From Zarea fungicola (lineage: Eukaryota; Ascomycota; Sordariomycetes; Hypocreales; Cordycipitaceae), in contig FWCC01000124.1 of the NCBI GenBank assembly GCA_900169235.1, positions 186,001 through 250,000 of the forward strand: a stretch of DNA of 64,000 bases, given 5' to 3'. The translations under genes and the position numbers were made by a program. This document shows positions 1 to 11,239 of the stretch, piece after piece. How positions within the stretch are numbered: position 1 is the first letter of the stretch; each line of letters starts with the position of its first letter. Below the pieces are notes generated by a model. The model had not been told where the DNA came from and ran no database searches. It worked only from the letters and a program-made list of their open reading frames with translations.

Positions 1-705
1 CTTTTGGCACGAGCGCTTCACGATCCGCATCTGCTTCGCGTGCTTCCCCTTCCAGCGCCTCCAGCCCCCGCCGCGCCGCGCGGGCAGGTAGTCCACAATC
101 TCGCGATGCCCGTTCTCGGCGGCGAGCCGCAGCGCCAGCGCGCCGTCGGGCGCTACCAGGCTGTCGTCGGCGCCGCACTCCTCCATCAGGACCTTGACCA
201 TGGCGAGGGGCCCGTACTCGGCAGCGTACTGGAGCGGCGTGCGCTGAAAGTGCGTGCCCTGGCCGCTGCCGGCCTCGTAGATGACGGTGGCGGACTGCCC
301 GTAGCCGTTGACGAGCGCGCCGAGGCTGACGAGCCGCCGGACCATGCCGATATGCCCGGCGCGGACGGCGGTCAGGAGTGGTGTCTCCTTGTAGATGTTG
401 GGGGTGTCGGGCGAGACGAGGCCTCGCGCGATAAAGTCGGCGACGACCTCTTCTTGATTGCTGGTGACGGCATCGTTGAAGGAGCTGCAAATATCGCGCC
501 CCAGCGATGCCGCATCGCCGTCCGCTACGCACCCATCAACGCGACGGATATCTCCCGCCGCCAGGATAGGCAGGGCGAGGTCTGGTGTTGCCGCGATGCG
601 GTCATCCAGGCTTAAATCGGGGTTGTCTTCGGCTGTGTAGACGGGCAAGTTGTCGCCGCTGTTCCGGGGAACATGGTCGTGTACAATGACGAATTCGTCA
701 GACAT
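1..705 (-). CDS. Ankyrin-repeat protein, 3' end cut by window edge
   Basis: The minus strand is open from an ATG at 703-705 to the left edge, giving at least 235 residues, with the stop outside the window. The N-terminal third is acidic and variable. From about residue 95 there are ankyrin-like units with the TPLLTAVRAGHIGMVRRLV and TPLQYAAEYGPLAMVKVLM patterns and a third unit ALRLAAENGHREIVDYLPAR. The end visible here, RRGGGWRRWKGKH, is basic. Ankyrin repeats bind other proteins; nothing visible gives a partner or pathway. I see no intron. An open frame on the opposite strand over this stretch is a GC-rich shadow. The ankyrin call is firm; the function is unknown. Confidence 0.75.
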   Translation of the reverse strand, partial: MSDEFVIVHDHVPRNSGDNLPVYTAEDNPDLSLDDRIAATPDLALPILAAGDIRRVDGCVADGDAASLGRDICSSFNDAVTSNQEEVVADFIARGLVSPDTPNIYKETPLLTAVRAGHIGMVRRLVSLGALVNGYGQSATVIYEAGSGQGTHFQRTPLQYAAEYGPLAMVKVLMEECGADDSLVAPDGALALRLAAENGHREIVDYLPARRGGGWRRWKGKHAKQMRIVKRSCQK

Positions 706-1350
706 GTTTTCCTAAGGATTGGGCTATTTATTTTCTAATATTTGCTTGAGAGTACGGATGCCATCATGGTACAGTCACCAATATATATAAAACTTTATAC
801 ATTCCGATTGTTCTTGCCTAACAGGCCAGTGAGCCTGTTGAACGCCTCGGCGCCCTGACTGTGCGCGGCTGAAGAGGGCTTAAAACGCCTTGACTGGTGT
901 TGAGAGTGGCTTGGCTCACCTTGAGTGCCAGATATGGCTAGCTTCCGACGCCGCGAATTGGTGCCGAGGGATCTTGTGATAGTTACATGCATTATGCTAA
1001 GAACCATGTAAGGAAATGTAAAAGGAAATCATCTGACCTGCAAATCAACTGGAAAATATCCCCAACAACAACGAGTGACTATTCGAGTTCGGCATGTTTT
1101 GGTGGCATTGGAGGCCCCCGTTAGCGTAGATTGCATCTGGTAGGAGCCATTTCGCGACAGCAGACTCCCTCTACTTGGGCAGCAACTAATACAGGAAAAT
1201 TTGCATTGACACAAGTTACAGGTTATAGTAAATGTTTATGTGTAAGTATATACAATTGTGAATTGAATCAAGGCAAAATTGCAACCTTCCAATCGCCTTT
1301 TCATCCACCTGCCAACATATACAATCTTTCTCGGCAAATAACCTACCATA
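706..1350. other. Intergenic, 645 bp
   Basis: This lies between the start of the ankyrin gene (its promoter side) and the stop of the Zn2Cys6 gene at 1351. I see an AT-rich stretch at about 720-810 that could be the ankyrin 5' flank. There is no repeat or RNA gene that I can recognise. Confidence 0.5.
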
Positions 1351-4104
1351 TTAAAACATGTCCCGCATATGGCCAAAAAACAGGTTTTGCGCAGCGTTCC
1401 TCATCTGGTCGTGATTCTGCATGCCATCCGGCTGCACAATATTCCGAAATCCGTTGTGACTCACAAACTCCTCATAAATGTTGCAAAACTCAGTCTGGAG
1501 TCTTACGCCGTTGACCTCCATCCCAACCCCGGGCATTGGCTGGCCTGGCCCCACTGCAGGGCCAACGTATGGGTACTGTGTCGCTGTCGGCTCCATGCGT
1601 CCTCCCCTAGCAAGGCCAATCATGCCTAGCGCGGCATTGGAATGAGCGTCGTTGTTTTGCTTTGGGGCAATGTACTGCAGATACTGCCGTAGAGTCCAGA
1701 CTATTCGCCATAGGCGCTTAGAAATGTGGCTTCGGGGTGAAAGGTCCTCGATTAAGCTTAGACCCGTGTAGAAGTCTTCCCTGCAGGTTGAAGAGAACTG
1801 TACTGGGGCTTGTATTGATGCAAGAAACATGATAGCCAGAGCTGAAACAAGAAATTGGCTGTAAAAAGCCTGCGACGACTTAATCATGCTTGTCTGGCTG
1901 TTCACATGATGTAGATATGCAACTGTGTCTTTCGCCACGTCAACACAGACTTGTGCAAGATGCGGAGCGCCGATAATGGAACTTGTGCTGTGTAGGATTG
2001 GTGCATGCAACCAATTCCGTATCTTAAAAAAGCGTTAGTTGTAATGGGGGGTGTTGCTAGAACAGTGTTGTACTCACTTGATTTTTGCGGAGATATGTCC
2101 AGACTCTGAGCCTCTGCAGATTATAAGACGAGGTAGAGCCGATGTGGCCTTCCGAATGCCAATCTCTGATTTGGACCTCTGGTGGTACGCAGGAATACCA
2201 GGCTAAAATTTCGGCGTCGAGCTTCTCAATATCTCCAATCCAAGCCTTTTCATTTTCAAGAAATGAAGCACGGCGTTGTTCAACGAGGCTCCAAACCTTG
2301 GCGCCGAGCTTAGAATAAGAAATCATAGAAACCAGGTATGGGTAATCCGTCTGGCACTAACAGTTAGCAATTGAACGACAAAGGCTACAATCGATATACA
2401 TACTGGATATTCTAGCTTGGGGTCAATGTCTGCATCCTGAATAACATATGGCAAACCAGTATTGAACGCCCAGCGGCGATCCAGCACATAAGCTGACCAG
2501 AAGCTATTGAGGGCATTTCGTCTCTCCGTCGGGTCTTGTATCGCTTCATGGATCTGTGATCGATGGAGACCGAGCTCAAGGCACAACCGGCAAACTTGAC
2601 CAATAATGCGCCAAGCGAGACCTTCATCGTCGGTCAAGAAACGATAGCCGGCGAAGATGCAGAGCACAGGCAGAACAGATACATAGGCTTCGTCTGCAAG
2701 TAGTCTTCGATTTAACGTCGACTCCATGCTCTCGAGCAGTCTCTGCGCCTTTGCGCTTGGCCCGTTTTCCTCGACTACCAGTGCACAGCACATGACTATT
2801 TTCAGTTCGAGCGTCTTGTCGTCATTTAAGAGCTGCGTGGAAGGTTGGTGCCTGGTAGAATCGAGTTGCGCAGCAAGATTTCGCGCATACTCTGTGACGG
2901 TTGCCATATTGAGAACGGGATACATTATGCCAATTTCATCCTCGTGGACTTTGCAAAGACGAATCATTTCGTCCTGGGTGTATTCCAAAAGCGGATCACA
3001 GGGAGCACCGGGCGGTTGCATATGCGAGTCGGGACCCTGACTGCTTGCATCCTCAGCTTCTGTGTATCCGATTCCGGTGCTGGACTGGGCAATGCCAAGC
3101 ATATGCGCTGTACTAGTAGGGCCTCGGTAGGCTCCAGGAGTCTTGACCTGGCTGATGCTGGCGTGACGACCAGACACAGAGCTGTGAGCTGGGGAAGGCG
3201 CCATCATTGAAGGGCCAGCTATGGAGGACCTATCCATTCGTGAACGATCGCCTTGGCCAGATTGCATGGCTTGCATGGCTTGCTTCAGAGAACCAACTTC
3301 GCCCTGGAGGGTAGCAAGCTGAGAGAGGACAATTTTGTACTCGTCAGAGTCCTTGAAAGTATTTGCGCAGCAATTCGGGGTATAAAGGCAATTCAGCCCC
3401 ATGTTGCCGCAGCGTTTGCAAGGACTTTCACCATTGCATTTGATTTTGCGCCTTTTGCATTCATTACTGACCAGGGGGTTGGTTGGTGTGTTAGTGACAG
3501 TGCGGAAAAAAGGGTGTCGTCGTTTCATTTTTTGCCCGACAACTGAAATGAGGACGTGAGACCCTCGGAGCACTTACCAGGCGATGGAGATGTACTATAT
3601 GCCGACAAGGAAAAAAGCAAACAAGAAAGAGGTTAGTGGAAAAAGGTTGATTCAAAAAAGTTTTTGGCAGAATCAGAGACGTTCTAGTGGCCGCTGTCAC
3701 ATTCTCATCCGCCCCTTCCCCGCCTTGTTGCCAGCTGCTGCGCAATTGGGACAAAGACTAGGCACGCACACACAAACTGGGGGTGATGGTGATGGCGGCG
3801 CGCGCACACACACAACAGTCGCCCCCCCTCCCCAAACGGTAAAAGAACCAGGACAGGTAAAACGTACCCGATTTCGCTTGCTGCGTGTCTGCTTAGTGGA
3901 TGCAAACCCGTCGTCGCTCGCTTTTCTCTTGTTGGTGGACGAGTCGCCTGGCGCCGCGGAATTTCCTCCGAAGGACGCGGAACCAGGACTGCCCTGCGGC
4001 GCTGGCCTAGGTGTTTCGTAGGTGACGCTGGGCGAGTTGCTCAGTGGAACTTGAGCCTGGGCAAGGAAGCGCAAATCGGAAGCCTGCGTTTCGATTTGCT
4101 CCAT
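1351..4104 (-). CDS. Zn2Cys6 (Gal4-type) transcription factor with Fungal_trans domain
   Basis: The spliced model has five exons: 4104-3868, 3594-3578, 3466-2404, 2356-2078 and 2022-1351. Every junction keeps phase and uses GT-AG, giving 755 residues. Exon 2 is only 17 nt and encodes YISIA plus the first two bases of a Cys codon. Together exons 2 and 3 give the complete cluster CNECKRRKIKC...CKRC...C (Cys85, 88, 95, 101, 104, 111). A basic stretch (RSKRNR) precedes it and a coiled segment (SQLATLQGEVGSLKQAMQ) follows, as usual for dimerising Zn2Cys6 proteins. The middle contains the fungal regulatory domain pattern (AYRFLTDDEGLAWRIIGQ). The C-terminus is Pro/Gly-rich. The start at 4104 is the first ATG before the basic region. 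It is a nuclear DNA-binding regulator; its targets are not evident. Confidence 0.85.
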
Positions 4105-5248
4105 GGCGGGCGGCCCATTGAAGATGTGGCGGGGGTTCTGCTGTGTTTTCCTCGCCTTGTAGAGTGATTTGATATATTCTTGGTCAGGTTGAAGGGAAAA
4201 AGTAGCAAAGAGGGTAGGAAAGAAAAAAAAATGCAGTGAGGGCGGCAAAGCACACCCCAGCTCTGGGCAGCTGGAATGACCCGAGTCCCCCAGTCTCCCT
4301 CCCCTACTAATACAGGCAGGTAAATCAGTTGTCATCCCGCCCACACCAAAAATTACGTACCTGGCCAGTGCAAACACGTGACCCGGGCCGTGTCGATATT
4401 AGTGGCCGTTTTGGTGGTGCAACCATCCAACACTCAACAGACACTCGATTGCTTGCTTGTTGCTTGTTACTTGCTGCTTGTTGCTTATTCCTTGTCTTGC
4501 AGTCCCTGCTCACTAGGGCCGGGATAAAAACGAACCTTTACTACTGCAACGATTTTTAACCATTAACTAGCCGCAACGTCACCAGCATCCGCATAACTTG
4601 TCTCAAATTACTGTTAACGGCAGTGCGGAAAGGCTTTTTGGGGGCTGAGACAGCAGTCACGGTCCCTCTAGATTGAGGAGGTTTAATTTGCCGCCCTGAG
4701 CAGCCGTTACCTTGCTCTGAAAAGCGGAATCAATACCTCACTGATCTAATACCTGAGTAATCTGTTCAGACTTGTGTTACTCTGCCGTGCACAGCGTGAC
4801 CGAGTGTCTGACTTTCATCCCGTCTTCTCGCCTCCGCATCGTACAGCAAAATGCAAAGCTACGACTGATCAAGGGAAGACCCAATGTCTCCGTTAACCAC
4901 TCAGTTAGCACGGACCGCTAAGCCCGGCTTTGCCATCCGTTACAGTGGGCACTCCACCCACTGTGGGGATTCGTTCTTGGAGCATGGGTGCTCTGCAGGT
5001 CACACTGAGAGAGAGCGCTCCCGCATCGCCCAGATTACACATGACAGGTTATATGGATTCACAGCTTTTGCGTGTAGTATTTTTCTTTTTTCTTCCTCTA
5101 TCATTATCTACTTGTCAGACCTAGTTGGACTGGATTTTTAGCGCATTTCCATCTTTGCAATGACGTATCCCTGTCATGTACATGTAACCACTGCCCACCT
5201 ATACAACATCAGATCAAGATACCAAGTCTCACCTCACGCATCCGCTTC
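4105..5248. promoter_or_regulatory. 5' flank of the Zn2Cys6 gene, 1.1 kb
   Basis: This is the upstream region of the regulator starting at 4104 and the 3' side of the fumarylacetoacetase gene. It holds A/T-rich and CA-rich runs and a low-complexity array of TTGCTTG-like units at about 4448-4500. No open frame here looks like a protein family. A long leader for a regulator gene is common in filamentous fungi, but no element here can be assigned. Confidence 0.4.
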
Positions 5249-6594
5249 CTACAGGGCCTTGGCTGGCAGAATTGTGCCTTCGCATTCACCGAAGCCGACA
5301 CGGACACCATCCTTCTCGCAGTATCCGTGCATCACAACGCTATCGCCGTCCTCGAGGAAGCGGCGAACCTTGCCCTGACCAATCTCGAAGTCCTGCTTTC
5401 CGCCCTCAGTCATCTCCAGCAAGCTTCCTCGCTGGCGTAGTTCCGTTCCACTGATTGTACCCGAACCCAAAAAGTCTCCTGCTCGCAAATTGCAGCCACC
5501 AATAGTATGGTGAGCAATCATTTGAGGAAATGACCAGAGCAGGTTCTTAGACGTGGTCTCGGCAATGACATTGCCGTCCGTCTTGCCGTCAGCTGGCAGA
5601 CACTGTTAGCGGGCTGCCAAAACTTTAATATTGATACTTGCGTAAACTTACTGTTGATGGTAATCTGGAGCTGAATATCATACACGTTCTTCTTCTGGGT
5701 CTCTTGAAGGTATGGCTGAATGGCAGTCTTGTTCTCTAAGGCCTCTGCACGGAAGGGCTCTAGAGCGTCACTGGTAACGACCCAAGGGCTAATGCTGGAA
5801 CCAAAGTTCTTGCCATTGAAAGGCCCAAGTGGAATGTATTCCCATGCCTGAATATCGCGGGCACTCCAGTCGTTCAGCAGAACATAGCCAAAGATATACT
5901 CGTTAGCCTCGTTGACGTCAACAGAGTCTCCCATGTTAGTGGGCTTGCAAATGAAACAACCAAGCTCCAGCTCGTAGTCCAGCCGCTTGCAGGCGCTGGT
6001 GATGGGTTCTTTCGTAGGGGCTGTTGGGTTCGCTAGGATCTGACCTCGGGGGCGGCGGATTGGCGTGCCAGAGATGACAATGCTGGATGAACGGCCGTGA
6101 TAACCGACAGGAATATGGGTGTAGTTGGGCTGCAGGGCGTTGTCGGGGCCGCGGAAGAGGACGCCGACCTTGAAGGCGTGATGGTAGCCGGCGTAGAAAT
6201 CTGTGTAGTCGCCAACCTGCATAGGGAGGTGCATCTTGGCCGCACTGACGGGAACAATGGCCTTTTTCTTTAGGGCCTCATTGTCCTTGAAGAAAGAGCT
6301 AGTCTCGCTGAGGATGCTCTGAAGCTCAGCGCGGACGCCTCGGTGGGTGGCGCGGCCAGTTTCAGCAAAGGCGTTGAGAGTAGGCTCGGCAAAGGTGTGA
6401 GCAGCACCCTTGATGAATTTTAGCTCGGCGGCAGCAGCGTCTTCGGAGAGGGCTTTGAGATCGATGATGCTGTCACCAATTCTAACACCGGCGCGGGGAG
6501 CATCAGTTCCTGTAGAGAAGATGCCAAATGGCAAATTGTGAATAGAGAAGTCGCCCTTGGCGTCGGCGGGTAGCCAAGACGTGGTAGCAGCCAT
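5249..6594 (-). CDS. fahA: Fumarylacetoacetase (fumarylacetoacetate hydrolase)
   Basis: It catalyses the last step of phenylalanine/tyrosine breakdown, splitting fumarylacetoacetate into fumarate and acetoacetate in the cytosol. There are two exons, 6594-5652 and 5592-5249, separated by a 59-nt GT-AG intron, giving 428 residues, the usual family length. The N-terminal SH3-like domain is followed by the FAH fold. The metal and catalytic residues known from the mouse enzyme are visible: Asp132 and His139 in DYTDFYAGYHHA, Glu208 and Glu210 in LDYELELG, Asp242 in NDWSARDIQ, and Lys262 in FNGKNFG. The start ATG at 6592-6594 begins MAATTSWLP. In Aspergillus this gene is clustered with maiA and hmgA. 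Neither is adjacent here, so the catabolic cluster appears dispersed. The call is very secure. Confidence 0.97.
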
Positions 6595-7713
6595 TGTGAA
6601 TTGTGTGGACGAATTGACCGAGGAGGGGAGCTGAGGAGAGTATGTGAGAACGAAAAATTGTAAAATAAAATGAATGCACGCACGGCTTAAGACTTAAGAT
6701 GGACGTGGGAAGGAACGAGACTGCCCCTCCATAAGAATTCGGTTTGTATCCCCTTAGAAGCGGCCACCCCCATTTCGACAGCCGATAGCCTAACCCGCGG
6801 CGGCCCACTACCCCGCGCCACCTTGCATCCTCTGAGCTACCAGAATGCTGTTTGTCAACAATCTAAGTAGTTAGTTGTTCAATTCGCAACATCCTATCTA
6901 TTGATGGACTTGAAAATATTAATGAATCTATATGAATACTCTTAATCTGATTTACAACTGAGATTTTAATATTAATTTAATACTACTAGTCATTGGCCTA
7001 CATAGTACCACTGCATTACCTGTAAACATAGACTGCAAACTACGTCAACAGGTATATCAAACGACACTCTCCAGATCTTAGAAAGCGAATTATACTGTTA
7101 TTGGATTTATTCCACTCATCACTCAAATGGCGATGCAAACTTCGCGCACCGAGTGGTGCAAATCCTAAGAGTAAAACTGCTCCCGCCATTGCCGGACATG
7201 GGCACGATCTCGGTCTGCCCACCTGACCAGAAGGGGGTGTCTGACGGCAGTGTCGTAGCGGGGGTTTCCAGCGACGGAACGGTCCCGCACCGGGCCTCAC
7301 CACCGACGAAAGCCGCCGAGAAGGTCAAGGAACCAATGGCCCACTGAATTCCGCACCATGCCGGTGAAAACTGTGGTAGAACACGGTCTGCAGCGCAACT
7401 GAAGGCTCTATCTGCGGAAACATACCACTAAATGCGGAAATCCGGATTCAACAGCAATCATTGTCGCCATCACTCTTTCTCAGCATTCCGACTTACAAAT
7501 TTAGAAATCACGTATAGTGGGAGCGTCAGATTGATAATACAATTCATGACAGTTGTACTTTTTTTTTTTTTTTTCAAATATTCCAACTCCGTAATGCAAA
7601 AAAAATACATGTCTCAAGTGATATTCCGGCAACCATGAGAGTGTGCTATATGTCCCAGAAAAAAAAAAGATCAAACCGCCTACAGTTCCCCCAAGAATGT
7701 GTAAGGGTCTATT
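6595..7713. other. Intergenic, 1.1 kb, with an AT-rich patch
   Basis: This spans the 5' flank of fumarylacetoacetase and the 3' flank of the Bfr2 gene. The part at about 6850-7110 is clearly AT-rich, and a T run lies at about 7558-7574. The GC-rich stretch at 7180-7330 contains short open frames without recognisable protein character. I see no repeat copy or RNA gene that I can support. Confidence 0.4.
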
Positions 7714-9385
7714 TTAGGCAAAGAGCTTGAAGTTAGCATCGGCGACGGCATTCATGTCCTCGTCGTCATCAGCCTCATCCTCGTTGAGCTCGAGCTTGCG
7801 CCCAAATAGGGTACCAAAGAATCGGTCAATGGCCGTCTGCTCCCAGGATCGTCTATCTTCAGGCGCCATAAAATTTTGCAGCTTCTCGTGGACGGTGAAT
7901 CGCATCTTGCGGCCCTTGCTGGCTTTGCGGTCAACTACTTTGCGTGTCCTGCTCTCTCGCGAGGCTGTCAGGACGACCGACGGAACGGCACTCGTCTGGT
8001 TGGACGATGGGTCAACAGTTCGCTGCTCGACGAGCTCCTTGAGCAGGAGCTGGTAGAAATCGGCGTCGTCAAAAATGTTTTCGTCGTCGGTAATTTTCTT
8101 GGAGACTTGCGCAGGTGCGCAGGATCGTGGCACGCGTGTTCGCTTGACAAGGCGATCGTCTGGGTTGTTTAGTTGATCGTGTAGCGAGTCTACAAGCGTC
8201 CTATTTCTGGAGCTGAGACCCTTTGGCGCAGAGACGTTGACGCTCTGCACTTTGCGCGACCACTTCTCAAGACACTTTTCACGAAACTTTAGCGCGCGCC
8301 TGTCCTCTTCCTGTAGTTGCTCCCAAATTTCAGTGCTAGTTGTAGACACCTCAAATTCGCGCTTTCTCTTCATACCCGTCGAAATGGGTGCGCAGCAGTT
8401 TTCTCTGAGGCTGCCAATGGTTTCGAGCAGCGTAATGGCGGCAGCTTCGGCGGCATCATAAGACGCCATTATGGTGTCATCTTCTCCCTGTTCCTCTTCC
8501 AATGCGGTAAATGTATTTGCCGCAACCAGTGCCTTTTGTAAACGAATACGCAGATGTAATAAACCATCATACATTTTTCGTTGCTTTTGAATGGCTGTGC
8601 CCTTTTCAATATCTGCGTTTGGCGTTCGTCCGTTTATAGTTGGTTTCGCCTTTGACGATCCCTTTGCCTCTGCTTCCTCATCCTCATCCTCTTCCTCCTC
8701 AGAGTCTCCATCGTCGTCGTCGTCCTCATCGTCGTCCTCATCGTCGTCCTCAGCCTCGCCATCGATCAGGGCTTCCAAGCCATCGTCCATGTCTTCATCC
8801 TCATCCTCATCGTCCTCGTCCTCGTCATCCTCATCGACTTCTTCTTCCGAACTAGACATGTAGTCTGCCGCAGTGGCGCGATTACTCTTGGGATTTTTCG
8901 GCTTTGAGCTACCCCGAAATACAAACTTGCTGAGTTTCTCGTCGTCTGATTCGCCGAGCGCATTGTCGCTGCTGATTTCTGAATCGCTGGCTGCCTCGGC
9001 GGTATCGGCCTCGAGATTCGCAATCTCGGGGTCATCGTACACCTCATCACCACTGTCCTCCTCACTGACTTCGTCGTCCTCCCTAGAAATCTCCGCCTCC
9101 AGCGCATTGCGGCTCACTTTTGAGCCTCGATATTGCGGACCAAGACCGTTGTCTCCTTTTTGGCGCAGCTTGCTCTTTCCGACACTGACGTAGTGCTCTG
9201 TGCCAGCATATTCATCACCGCTTTCATCGCTGCCGCTCGCTACGACATGGTCGGCTTCTGGATCATGATCTGCTGGCTGTTAGTTCCATAATTCATGTAG
9301 ATCGCCGGAAAATACGAAAATTACCCTTCTCAATATGCTCGTCATATTTTTCGAATAATTTCGCTCGCGAAGTCGGCCTGCCCAT
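7714..9385 (-). CDS. BFR2: Bfr2/AATF-family ribosome biogenesis factor
   Basis: Two exons, 9385-9325 and 9272-7714, with a 52-nt intron give 539 residues. The protein begins MGRPTSRAKLFEKYDEHIEK, passes through very long Asp/Glu/Ser tracts (about residues 70-240), then an AATF-like helical region (KQRKMYDGLLHLRIRLQKAL). It ends with the TRAUB domain (DDADFYQLLLKELVEQR, then KASKGRKMRFTVHEKLQNFM). In yeast Bfr2 is an essential nucleolar component of early 90S/SSU processome steps for 18S rRNA. The acceptor is a CAGCAG tandem, so use of the second AG would drop one residue. The head-to-head neighbour is the Ind1 gene, 372 bp away. Serine-rich open frames on the other strand are only the antisense of the acidic tract. 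Confidence 0.92.
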
Positions 9386-9757
9386 CTTTGCTAATTTGCG
9401 ATCGAATTGCGAATTGAAGCTTTGCGCAGCTCGGCCCCACGCTGGGAATTTTCTGCCCAGACTGCTTCAACTTTTAGGCGGTAGAGACGGGCAAAATTTC
9501 GTCGCCTCTTGGGTGGGTCCCTGTGGTGGTCTCGATGGCACGCGCCAATGCAAGCCGCCTGGAGCTATTGCGTTGCCCAACCACTGTATCAAGTACAAGA
9601 CTTCAAGAATAATCATCTTGATTGTCTCTGATAGCTTTTCGCTTTGCGACACAGCTACTAAATCCTTCTAATATTTCGCGGCAATGACTTGCATCTAATT
9701 TTAAAGGACTCAGATATACATAATCTGTCTTCATCGCAGGCACTCTCCTGTGTACCG
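9386..9757. promoter_or_regulatory. Divergent promoter region between BFR2 and IND1
   Basis: The 372-bp stretch separates two start codons that point apart, so both genes must take their core promoter elements from it. It contains no credible gene. I cannot name specific factor sites. Confidence 0.55.
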
Positions 9758-10862
9758 ATGAGGACTACCGCAAGGAGACTGTTTCGCACAGTCGGTGCTC
9801 TAGCGCATGAAAATCCTCTTGTCAGCCATGATGCCCAATTCTTCTTTGACAAATGGCACTGACAGTTTTAGGGGTTGCCAAGAGCCGGTACACCTCCTAC
9901 GTGGGGGAAAAGGCCACAGAAGCGCAAGATTACAGGCGTAGACAAAGTCATCGCTGTCTCATCGGCGAAGGGTGGCGTGGGCAAAAGTACAGTGGCAGGT
10001 AATTGACTTTCAGATCAATGTCCTTTTCTTGCGATTATTAACAGCCCCAGCAAATCTGTCCCTGGCATTTGCTAGGCTCGGCTTCCGCGCTGGTATTCTC
10101 GACACAGATATCTTTGGTCCTTCTATCCCAACTCTGTTCGACCTGTCTGGGGAGCCAAGGTTGTCCAACAGTATGTAAATCTCATACAATGCTCTACTAG
10201 GGTTTTTACTGACACATACTAGACAACCAACTTCTGCCCCTTACAAATTATGGCGTCAAGACAATGTCTATGGGATATCTCGTTGGAGAATCGGCGCCAG
10301 TGGTGTGGCGGGGTCCTATGGTTATGAAAGCTATCCAGCAACTTCTACACGAGGTTGACTGGGGTGGTCTGGACGTCCTAGTCCTGGATCTGCCACCTGG
10401 AACGGGTGATACTCAGCTCACCATCACGCAGCAAGTTATACTGGACGGTTCGCTCAGCCCAAGCCACGCTCCCAATGGAACCGACGTTCACTAATGTGCG
10501 AGACAGGCTCCGTCATTGTAACAACACCACACACCCTTGCTACAAAGGACGCTGTGAAGGGGATTAATATGTTTAAGACAGTGAATGTCGATATCCTTGG
10601 CCTTGTGCAGAACATGTCACTATTTACCTGTCCGCATTGCAGGGAAGGTACGCATGTGTTTGGATCAAACGAGCGGGTTGAGAAGATGTGCTCAGAGTAT
10701 AGCATCGACTTCTTGGGTGATATACCACTCCATCCCAACATTGGAGACGACAGTGAAAAGGGAAAGCCAACTGTTGTGGCCGAGCCAGAGAGCGAGCGTG
10801 CTGCGGCCTTTCTCGACATAGCCAGAGGCATTTTGCCCAAAATTGAGATGAAGGAGCGCTAG
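9758..10862 (+). CDS. IND1: Ind1/NUBPL mitochondrial Fe-S P-loop ATPase (complex I assembly)
   Basis: Five exons, 9758-9820, 9872-9998, 10051-10170, 10223-10447 and 10507-10862, with introns of 51, 52, 52 and 59 nt, give 296 residues. All phases match. The N-terminus MRTTARRLFRTVGALAHENP is an Arg-rich mitochondrial presequence. The Mrp/NBP35 signature follows: deviant Walker A KGGVGKST (residues 54-61), DTDIFGPSIP, the Walker B region LDLPPGTGD and the cluster-binding CPHC (Cys220/Cys223). Ind1 in Yarrowia and NUBPL in humans deliver Fe-S clusters to respiratory complex I. The gene is therefore expected in a fungus that keeps complex I. The first intron begins GTCAGC, a weaker donor, but its removal gives the family-typical HENPLGLPRAGTPP. 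The 3' flank carries an unusual UGUA array. Confidence 0.95.
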
Positions 10863-11239
10863 TCAATGGTGTAGCACCTCCGTTGCAAAAAAGAAAAAAA
10901 GAAGAAGAAAAGAAAAGTGTAAAACAGTGTAAAACAGTGTAAAAATAATGTAAAATATATGTACTGTGGTATTATTCCGAATAAACGTATCAAACTGGCT
11001 GGGGCAAACAAAGCCAGGTAGTATGAGATCCCTACACACAGGCGAGAATTGGCCTGAAAGACAAAGCCAAAAGCTGGCAGTTAGCTCCGCAGTAATGGAC
11101 AGGGTGTCTTTTTTACCGTGGGGAAATCTTCTTGTCTGGGTAGTGATAGTGTGTCGTTCCAAGCTCTTTCCTGTTCCTTAAACGCCGAAAACATGTTCAT
11201 CGTTGAAAATTGGATATCCTGCTGTAAGCACGAGATGCA
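10863..11239. other. Convergent intergenic region with UGUA array
   Basis: It lies between the stop of IND1 and the stop of the SPF30-like gene. The IND1 side starts with an A-rich tract (10887-10916), then five UGUA words at 10918, 10928, 10938, 10949 and 10960, the fourth continuing as UGUAAAAUA. This is probably the 3' UTR of IND1. The remainder shows nothing recognisable. Confidence 0.5.
10918..10963 (+). promoter_or_regulatory. Array of five UGUA words, possible PUF-protein site
   Basis: TGTA occurs at 10918, 10928, 10938, 10949 and 10960, with spacing of 10-11 bases, 56 bases after the IND1 stop. The fourth reads TGTAAAATA, which has the UGUA-N2-AUA form bound by PUF-family regulators. 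A tandem AAAACAGTGT unit makes up the first part, so part of the regularity is simple repetition. Confidence 0.45.

Noticed and set aside
4..615. 203-codon open frame on the plus strand
   Set aside because: It begins with TTG, and the opposite strand encodes a clear ankyrin-repeat protein over the same bases. The frame is a GC-rich shadow.
6780..6850. GGTAGCTCAG on the minus strand, similar to a tRNA D-arm
   Set aside because: There is no matching T-arm or anticodon stem downstream.
8591..8863. Serine-homopolymer open frame on the plus strand
   Set aside because: It is the antisense of the Asp/Glu tract of Bfr2 (GAC/GAG repeats read backwards).
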